Below, piece by piece: positions 25,295 through 34,200 of a DNA stretch of 34,488 bases. The DNA comes from an uncultured Flavobacteriales bacterium (lineage in GTDB: Bacteria > Bacteroidota > Bacteroidia > Flavobacteriales_G > Salibacteraceae): assembly GCA_913062955.1 (NCBI GenBank), contig CAJXZP010000044.1, positions 1 through 34,488 of the forward strand, in the 5' to 3' direction. Each line of letters starts with the position of its first letter. Position 1 is the first letter of the stretch. The notes beneath the pieces were generated by a model. It was not told the origin of the DNA. It made no database searches and was given only the letters and a program-made list of their open reading frames with translations. The position numbers and the translations under genes are program-made.

Positions 25295-27421
25295 ATGCTT
25301 CATAATTTCAAGGACTGTTACTCGCACTTTACCGTCATTGTTCTTCTTGTTCTTTTTGCAATTGGAAACACCACCCCCTGCATTGGCCAAGTTGATTCCT
25401 TGCTTCAAGAATTAAACACGACCTCTGATGACTCCTTAAAATATGATGTCCTGGTCAAGCTAGCCATCGAACTAGAGCCATCTAACTCAGACTCCAGCTT
25501 CAAGTACTACCATGCAGCGGCCAATCTCACCCAAGGTAATAATTGGCATAAAAAAACAGGGAATGTATATTACAATATGGGAATGTTTACCCATTACACT
25601 CTTTGGTCGGATACATGTATTCAATTGGTTCGAAAGGCAGCGTATTGGTACCGTAAAGCCAATTACCCTTTGGGAGTATTAAATTGTCAGTTTACGGAAG
25701 GTACGTATTGGATGAATTTTGAAATATTAGATAGTGCCATTACCAATCTTGAGAAGGCCGCTACCTATGGACAAGAAATAAATGACACCCTTTATTTACA
25801 CAAAATATACAACAACTTAGGACTCGCATATCAATATACCGGGCAATTGGAAAAGGCAATTGCATATATGCTTCTTTCTATTCAGGAAAAGAAAAAATAC
25901 ACGCCAAACAGGCTGGCTTCTGCATTCATAAACCTTGGCGTTAATTATTTAAATACATCCAATAGTACGGAGGCCATTTATTATTTCAAAAAAGGATATG
26001 AGGAAAGTGTGAAATTAGAATATCAATTAGGTATGGGACTTTCACTTAAAAATACGGGAGATGCATTTGCACAAGACCACCTATTGGATAGCACTTTTTA
26101 TTATTACAAAAAGGCAAAATCCGTATTTGTTCAAATGAATGACTCCAACCATATTTCACGGTATTATATGTCGACAAGTGAAGTTTTGGCCAATCAAGGA
26201 CTTACTCAACAAGCAGCAGATAGTTTAGAAATGGCTATTGCTTATTTTCCTTCCAACGGGAGTCCTCGATTAAAAATTCACACCTTAATTACGCAATGTA
26301 ATTTCAAGTTATCTGATTCCCCGAATTCATTGGAGCTTACGAAAATTGAAGAAATGGCATTAGAAGCCTATCAGTTATCTCAGAAAACGGGTTTAATTCA
26401 GGAGACGGCCAGAGCATCAAAGTTGCTATTTAGCGTGTATTCGATGACCCGTAAAAATGGCCTAGCCGTGCAATATGGAGAAACCTATATGCGTATTAAT
26501 GACTCCCTTTTCAATGAGCAACAGTCGGAAGCACTGGCTGAGCAAAGAACCAAATTTGAGACCGAAAAAAAAGAAATTGAAATTGATTTTTTAAATAAAG
26601 AGAATCAGTTAAAATCGATTGAACTGGCGCAAAATGCCCAACTTCAAGAAAAGCAACAAACCATTATCTACTTACTCGTTTTTGGCGTTATTATTACCCT
26701 CGTGTTTATCGGAATAGTTTTCAAACTCTATTCCAAACAACAACGCACGAACCATGTTTTAATTCAAAAAAACACACTCATTCAAAAGCAAAATTCGGAA
26801 AAAGAGATTCTTTTAAAAGAAATTCATCATCGCGTAAAGAACAACCTCCAAATTATTTGGAGCTTGCTTGATTTGCAATCCCATAGCATAGATGATCCAG
26901 GCGTTAAATTGGCTATTACGGATGGTAAGAACCGAATTAATTCCATGTCTATGATCCACCAAATGCTCTATCAAAATGACGATGCTGGGAATATTCAATT
27001 CAAAGATTATTTACACCAACTTATTCTTCAAATAAAAAGCACGTTTACAAACGCTTCCGATACCGAAATAATTTTAAATGTGCCCGAAGGATTACAGTTT
27101 GACATGGATACCTCTATCCCTCTTGGGTTGATTATCAATGAAATAATCACGAATGCGTTTAAATATGCATTTACCAATCACCCTTCCAAAATTATTCGAG
27201 TAGAAGTAATATCTCTTGGATCCAATCAATTCCAGCTTAAAATAAGTGATAATGGCGTTGGGTTTCCAGAAAACTTCGATATTACAAAATCAAAAAGTTT
27301 AGGTTTACGATTGGTAAAGAACCTCAGTAAACAACTCAAAGGAAACCTGGAAATAGAAAGTGAAAACGGAACCACGTTTATCATCCATTTCAAAGGCAAA
27401 ACATTCAAATTAGAAAACTAG
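25295..27421 (+). CDS. TPR sensor histidine kinase (HisKA_2 type)
   Basis: The 708-residue product has an N-terminal signal or anchor helix (about 12-26), then an extracytoplasmic region of tetratricopeptide-like helices to about residue 410, with motifs such as KIYNNLGLAYQYTGQLEKAI. A charged coiled coil and a TM helix (about 456-478) connect to the cytoplasmic kinase. The dimerisation/phosphoacceptor helix reads LLKEIHHRVKNNLQ, with His511 and His512, typical of HisKA_2. The ATPase domain shows INEIITNAFKYAF (N box), SDNGVGFP (G1) and SLGLRLVKNL (G2). The stop codon directly abuts the regulator's ATG, so the pair is translationally coupled. The signal sensed is unknown. Confidence 0.93.
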   Translation: MLHNFKDCYSHFTVIVLLVLFAIGNTTPCIGQVDSLLQELNTTSDDSLKYDVLVKLAIELEPSNSDSSFKYYHAAANLTQGNNWHKKTGNVYYNMGMFTHYTLWSDTCIQLVRKAAYWYRKANYPLGVLNCQFTEGTYWMNFEILDSAITNLEKAATYGQEINDTLYLHKIYNNLGLAYQYTGQLEKAIAYMLLSIQEKKKYTPNRLASAFINLGVNYLNTSNSTEAIYYFKKGYEESVKLEYQLGMGLSLKNTGDAFAQDHLLDSTFYYYKKAKSVFVQMNDSNHISRYYMSTSEVLANQGLTQQAADSLEMAIAYFPSNGSPRLKIHTLITQCNFKLSDSPNSLELTKIEEMALEAYQLSQKTGLIQETARASKLLFSVYSMTRKNGLAVQYGETYMRINDSLFNEQQSEALAEQRTKFETEKKEIEIDFLNKENQLKSIELAQNAQLQEKQQTIIYLLVFGVIITLVFIGIVFKLYSKQQRTNHVLIQKNTLIQKQNSEKEILLKEIHHRVKNNLQIIWSLLDLQSHSIDDPGVKLAITDGKNRINSMSMIHQMLYQNDDAGNIQFKDYLHQLILQIKSTFTNASDTEIILNVPEGLQFDMDTSIPLGLIINEIITNAFKYAFTNHPSKIIRVEVISLGSNQFQLKISDNGVGFPENFDITKSKSLGLRLVKNLSKQLKGNLEIESENGTTFIIHFKGKTFKLEN

Positions 27422-28144
27422 ATGGAAAAAGTAAAAATTCTAATCGTTGAGGATGAAATGGTAATCTCCATGAATTTGGTTTCCATTTTAGAATCCTTGG
27501 ACTATGATGTACTTGAACCTGCGGCCACTTTTGAAGAAGCCTTAGAAGTTTTAGCCACCGATAAACCAGATATTGCGCTTTTAGATATTGAACTAGGAGA
27601 AGTAAAAAACGGAATAGACATTGCCCGGATATTGAATGACAAATATAAAATTCCGTTCATTTTTCTAACCTCAAACGCTGATTCTCATACCTTAAACGAA
27701 GCCAAAGAGACCCACCCTGCATCCTATTTGGTCAAACCATTTAATCAAGACGATTTATTTACATCGATAGAAATAGCCATTCATAATTACCGTAAAATAA
27801 GATCAACGACATCCAACTTTCCAAAAATTATCGAAGACTCATTCTTCGTAAAGAACAAAAACATGTTCTACAAAGTTCGATTTAATGAGATTCTATACCT
27901 AAAAAGTGATCATGTTTACATCGAATTACATACCATCCATCAGAAGAAGCATTTGATTCGGGGTAGTCTTACTTCATTTACAGAACGGCTCCCCAAAAAC
28001 TTTTTTCGTACCCATAGAAGTTATGTCGTTAACCTAGATTTTTTAGAGGCCATCAATTCCATTAGCGTTATCATCAAAGGTGAAAACGTTCCTATTGGCA
28101 AAACATTCAGAACGGCATTAATGAATCAAGTACATATTGAGTAA
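27422..28144 (+). CDS. LytTR-family response regulator
   Basis: The 240-residue product has an N-terminal receiver domain with acidic pocket VEDE (Glu10, Asp11), phosphoacceptor Asp55 in ALLDIEL, Thr83 and Lys105 in LVKPF. Residues ~140-237 are a LytTR DNA-binding domain: FFVKNKNMFYKV, ILYLKSDHVYIELH, FFRTHRSYVVNL and IPIGKTF-like VPIGKTF. LytTR regulators bind direct repeats spaced by about two helical turns. It is certainly cotranscribed with the kinase. The next gene, 150 bases downstream, is the second giant surface protein, an obvious candidate target. CCCAAT boxes in the gap are described separately. Confidence 0.95.
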   Translation: MEKVKILIVEDEMVISMNLVSILESLDYDVLEPAATFEEALEVLATDKPDIALLDIELGEVKNGIDIARILNDKYKIPFIFLTSNADSHTLNEAKETHPASYLVKPFNQDDLFTSIEIAIHNYRKIRSTTSNFPKIIEDSFFVKNKNMFYKVRFNEILYLKSDHVYIELHTIHQKKHLIRGSLTSFTERLPKNFFRTHRSYVVNLDFLEAINSISVIIKGENVPIGKTFRTALMNQVHIE

Positions 28145-28151
28145 CCATTTC

Positions 28152-28191
28152 CCCAATGTAATATGAGAAAAAACCCAATTAACTCCCAATT
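28152..28191 (+). promoter_or_regulatory. Three helically phased CCCAAT direct repeats
   Basis: CCCAAT occurs at 28152-28157, 28174-28179 and 28185-28190, at steps of 22 and 11 bases, i.e. two turns and one turn of the helix. The last two share CCCAATT. A fourth partial TCCCAT follows at 28192-28197. They lie between the regulator stop and the promoter of the giant gene. The sequence does not match the published LytTR consensus known to me, so regulator binding is only a possibility. Confidence 0.35.
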
Positions 28192-28242
28192 TCCCATATT
28201 CTATTACTTCAGAACAAAAAATGCCGTATTCAGAACATTTAT

Positions 28243-28274
28243 TTTGGTAACAACCTAAAGTTCATGTTGTTTTG
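28243..28274 (+). promoter_or_regulatory. Putative promoter of the second giant gene
   Basis: TTG at 28244-28246 and TTGTTTTG at 28267-28274 (seven of eight bases of TAnnTTTG) are 20 bases apart. The expected start site is near 28281, 14 bases before the ATG at 28295, the same leader length as seen for other genes here. Confidence 0.35.
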
Positions 28275-28294
28275 TTCCATCTAAACAAAACACC

Positions 28295-31200
28295 ATGAAA
28301 AAACTATTACTATTCGGACTCCTCCTCTTTTTCGGTTTAATCTCTAACCTTCAAGTAAAGGCCCAAGGCACCACTGTCTCCAACCCAATTGTTATTAATA
28401 GCTTTCCACATACTGAAACTAACTTTAATTCAGAGTTAGGTGCATCGATTGTAGTTCCCGGTTGTGCGACTGCATGTTGTTCCACTTTTGTATTCAAAGT
28501 GACAATACCCGTTAATGGAACCTTACGGGCACAGATGACCAACTTCCAACCCTTAGCAGGCTCCATTATTGCATTTACATCAACGATAACAAACCCTACA
28601 ACAGCCAATGATCTAACACATTACAACGTCCAAGGTAATTTTTGTGGGTTTAGAGACACGCTTAGAATAAGCAACCTCTCCGCAGGAGACGTTTATTACA
28701 TCACCGTTTTCAACAATAACCAACAATCTGGTAATACTAGTAATATTAGCGATATCACTTTCGAATTTATACCAGGTTGTGCTCCATTAACCGTTCCTTC
28801 CATTGTGAATTTTGATACCTTAGAATACAATAGCCAAAGGGATACTACGAATTTTTATGTAACGAACAACAGACCATTGGATGTAATCATTGACACTTCC
28901 AATATGGTTCTATCCGGTACTAACGCTTCCGAATTCACTATCATTCCTCTTTCCAGCACCTCTATTACAGTTGGAGATTCCATATTGATTCAAGCAATTT
29001 TCACCCCTACCAATGGCGGATTGCGAACAGCATCCCTTGAGATTCCATTTGCAGACAATAGTTGTAACACCAGTAACACTATACCGTTTCAAGGCCTAGG
29101 AGCTGAACCCGAAATCAAGATTCTTGGAAATTCTGTATCCATATCTAATAATGATTTAACCCCATCCACTTCCAACTATACTAATATGGGGAGTATAGTT
29201 ACCCATACGGGTTCCCTATCCAAAGAGTATTTTATTACCAATATAGGGACAGATACATTAGAGTTAACGGGTAGTCCTTTGGTTCAACTTACTGGAAACG
29301 CTCAATTTGTAGTTACCACCCCACCAAGTAACCAAGTTCTTCCAGGCGACACCACTTCATTCATTATTACCTTCACCCCCACAACCGATGGATTGGCGAG
29401 CACCGATATTTCCATCATAAATAACGATGCCACCAAGTCCCCATTTACCTTTAGGGTAGAAGCTACAGGAACCGAAAGAAACGGACTCCACTTTGATGGT
29501 TCAAACGATTATGTTACCATAAATAATGTGGCCACATCCATGAATGGAGTTACTACTTGGAGTATTGAAAGCTGGATTAAAGCCGACCCATCTCAAACCG
29601 GTAACGACCATATTATTAGTTCGAATACCACCGGTACTGGAACCCTATTTCTATTTAGAGTGGATGATGGTATTCTTAGCTTTTATGACGGAAGTAACAG
29701 CCATTTAGGAGGGAACATAGACTTACGTGACGATACTTGGCACCATGTGGCCACTACCTATAATAATGGTTTGATCAAAATGTATATTGACGGTGATTTG
29801 GTAAACGAATCCACGGGTGCAACCATATCTTTCGCTTCCAATAACAGATGGAGTTTAGGTCAAGAATACGATGGCAGTTCAAAAAGTGAATTTTTTAAAG
29901 GAGCACTAAACGATGTACGTATTTGGAATACCGTAAAAACTGACCAAGAAATTGCAGACCACAAATACTGTGAGATTTCAAGTCCAGAAACAGTTACCGA
30001 CTTGGTTGCTTATTACACTATGAACCAAGGAGTTTCAAATGGGAGTAACACCACCATTTCGTCATTGATTGATGTTTCCAGTAATGCGTATCATGGAGTG
30101 CTAACTAGTTTTGCTAAAACGGGAACCACTTCCAACTTTGTACCTGCCATTAATGTAGGTGTTAATTGTAATTCGGTAAGTGTAACTATCTGTGATAACA
30201 GCACTTATTCTGTTGGGGGTAATTCATACACTACTTCTGGTGTACATATTGATACACTTACCAGTTCTCAAAATCAAGATAGCATTGTATACTTAGATCT
30301 TAATCTAGCCTATACCAATCAACTGGTGGATACCATTCTTGATTTTTCTACTTGCGAAAACGCTAATACCACTCAATATACTGCTTCTACGGATTATGTA
30401 TCCTACGCTAATTTTAACAAAGCAAATGCGAACTGGATTGAATGTAATAGTCTCGTTCCATCATTGATCAATACCAATCGATCCGTATTTACTTGGATGA
30501 AGAAGGCAACCACTGTTTCAAGTAGTTCACAGTATATAGTATCCATGAATACCTCAGGTACTGGAAACATTTGTTTGTTAGGTGTAGGCACAAACGAAAA
30601 ACTTCTCGTTTATGATGGGTCAAATGCAAGATACGGGACTACAATTATTACCGATGGAAATTGGCATTATGTGGGGTACACATACGATGAAGCAACAAAC
30701 GAAACTAAAATGTACGTAGATGGCGTGTTAGAAAACACCTATACCAATAGCCAATCTATTACCGCTACTACCGACCGTATTTCGTTTGGTCAAGAATTTG
30801 ACGGATCTAGTACGGGAAACTACTTTGATGGAATTTTAACAGAATTATCCATATGGAATGAAGTTTTAACCATTGCTGACATTACCATGATTAAAGATTC
30901 TGTAATTTCTAGCTCACATCCTAAATATGTAAACCTTCAAGGGTACTATCCTATGATCGGAGATTGTGGGGCAGACCTTAAGATGATAAAGGATTTTAGC
31001 GCTAACGGGAATGACGGAAATGCAACATCAAGCAGTATTCAAATTATAAACCAATTAGAACGCTTAACAGGTTTTAATGCTACAAGTCATTATGCTAAAA
31101 ACTGGTTGAAAAATGGCTCTGTAATATCTACAGGGAATAACTTAAGCTTATTGCATCAAGCGAGTAATTCAGGAATGTACGAATTGAAATTAAAAAGAGG

Positions 31201-34200
31201 TTTCTTTGCCATTTCCGATTCATTCAATGTAACGATAACGGCTTTACCGGTTATTACGCAACAACCTTTAAACACTACGACTCCAGTAGGGAGCACTGCA
31301 GTATTTTCAGTAACTGCTAGCGGAGGACCATATAATTATCAATGGAGGCGACTAGGAGAAGGAAATACATTTATTAGTAAAACTACATCCGATGGTATTG
31401 GTGATGATCAAGTCAATAGTGTTTACCAAAATAGTACAGGAATTTATCTAGCTACAAAAAATGGACTCTCTATTTCAACAGATGGTGGAAATACCTATAC
31501 TAATAAAACTACTTCTGACGGCTTAGGACATAATGTATGTAACGATGTATTTGAAGTGAACGGAATAATTTATGTGGCAACTCAAGGTGGCCTTTCCATT
31601 TCCACAAATGGAGGAGCATCATTTTCGAATAAAACAACTACAGATGGATTATTAAGTAATAATTGCAAGAGTATTTCGATTTATAACAACACCATTTATG
31701 TAGCAATTAACGGAGGATTATCCTTTACAACCGATGGCGGGAACACCTTTACGAATAAAAATACTATAAACGGTATCGGGGCTGGTAGTATCCATTCTGT
31801 ATTCGTAAATGCTAATGGGGTTTACTTGACTAGTACCTGGCTAGGGGCTCCTGGAGGACTTTCAGTTTCAACAGATGGAGGAGCTTCATTTACACATACG
31901 TACTCTTCAGGTGGTTCGGGGTTTCCATCTTTCTATGGGGTTGTTGAAAGTAATGGCATCATCTATGTCGCCACGAATTTTGGCTTGGCCACTTCTTCAG
32001 ATGGCGGAACCACATTTACTAACTTTACAATTGCAAATGGGATAGGTGGTTCTATATGTAAAGATGTTATTGTTGATCAAGGAACAATCTATTTAGCTTC
32101 TTCGAATGGGGTTTCTACCTCAACCGATGGCGGAACTACATTTACTAATAAAACGACTGCAGATGGATTAGCCGATAATGAATGTTTGGGCATTTTCCGT
32201 GGAACGAAAGGATTATTTGTAGCAACCAAAGGAGGGGTTTCAAATTTGGAATCAAGTATAGAAATTCCCGGAGAAACTTCCAGTATTTTAACGCTTACCA
32301 ACGTTGTTACAGCTCAAGATTTAAATGAATATTTTGTTAATATAACCTCTCAAGGCACTAGTTGTTCCGTTAGTTCAGATACCGCTATATTATATCTAGG
32401 AGCAGCTATTCTTACCGTTTCAATTACTAACGATGCAAACGTAACCTGTAATGGATCTGCAAACGGTGGAGCTACCGCTTCCGGATTGAACGGGACAACT
32501 CCTTACACTTACGCTTGGAATAATGGAGTAACAACAGCGACAATTTCTGGCTTGAATGCTGGGGCTTATACAGTAACTGTAACAGATGGTTTAGGAGATA
32601 CTAGTTCTACAACAATTTCCATTACTGAACCTAATATTCTTGAGGCAAACCCAATAATTGCTACCAACATCAGCACAGCGGGATCTTCAGATGGGTCTGC
32701 TACAGCATCATCTACCGGAGGAACAACCCCATATACCTATTTATGGAGCAATGGAGGAACTACTACAAACATTTCCAGCCTTTCGGCAGGAACATATACG
32801 GTAACGGTAACCGATGCCGGTGGCTGTGTAGATAATGAATCAGTTACCTTTATTACACCAGTTGCGCCAACACCGGGTGTTATTGTTATCACTGAAATTA
32901 GCTACAATCCACCAGAAGCTGGAACAGATTCAACGGAGTTCATCGAATTACATAATACGAGTTCCTCCCCGATAAGCCTTTTAGGATGCACATTCACAAG
33001 TGGAGTGGTATACACCTTTCCAGATGTTACAATTAATGCAGGGGGATACCTAGTGGTTGCTGTCGATTCAGCAGCCATAAACAATCGATATGGAATAACC
33101 AGCTATCAATGGACTGGTGGTGGATTAAGTAATGGAGGCGAATCCATTACTCTTAAGGATGCTTCCAATAACTTAATTGATTCTCTTAGGTATGACGATG
33201 TTTCACCTTGGCCCACTGATCCTGATGCGGGTGGCTCCACACTTGTTTTATGTGATCCAAGTTCAGACAATACTATTGGCTCCAACTGGAGTGCTTCAAC
33301 ATCTATTGTTTCAGGAATAATTATTAATACTAAGCAAGTATATGGTTCCCCAGGAACTGCTAACACATGTGTCTCAAACTTTATGGCCAATATAAGTGTT
33401 GACGCAAACGTTACCTGTAACGGATTAGCAAATGGTGGTGCAACCGCTTCCATTACTGGGGGTACAACTCCTTATACATACGCTTGGAGTAATTCAGCCA
33501 CCACTGCATCTATAACGGGTGTTGTAGCAGGGACTTATTCTGTGACCGTTACGGATGCACTAGGCGACACCAATTCCACTTTTGCTACCATCACCCAACC
33601 AATCGCCTTAATCGCATCCAGTTCAGTAAGCTCAAACATAGATTGTAATGGATTAAGCAATGGTCAAGTAACTGCCAGTGCAGCAGGCGGCACCAGCCCA
33701 TTTACATACCAATGGAATACGGGTGGTACCGCAGCTTTAGAAACCGGCTTAGGAGCAGGTACATATTCCGTAACGATCACGGATCAAAATGGATGTACAG
33801 ATTCTGCTTCAGTGGTAGTCTCCGAACCAATAACATTAATTGCCTCCAGTAGTGTAACGAGTTCGATATCTTGTAATGGAATAACCAACGGACAGGTAAC
33901 AGCAAGCGCAGCAGGCGGCACAAATCCGTATACTTACCAATGGAATACAGGAGGTTTTGCCGCTTTAGAAACCAATTTAGGTGCAGGTACATATTCGGTA
34001 ACAATAACCGATCAAAATGGCTGTACCGATAGTGCTTCAGTAATAATCACCGAACCGGATGCATTTGTAGTCTCTAGTTCAGTAACCACAAATATTACGT
34101 GTAATGGAATTACCGATGGACAAGTATCCGCCAGTGAAATTGGTGGTACAAGTCCATATACCTACCAATGGAATACGGGTGGAACTGCCGCTTTAGAAAC

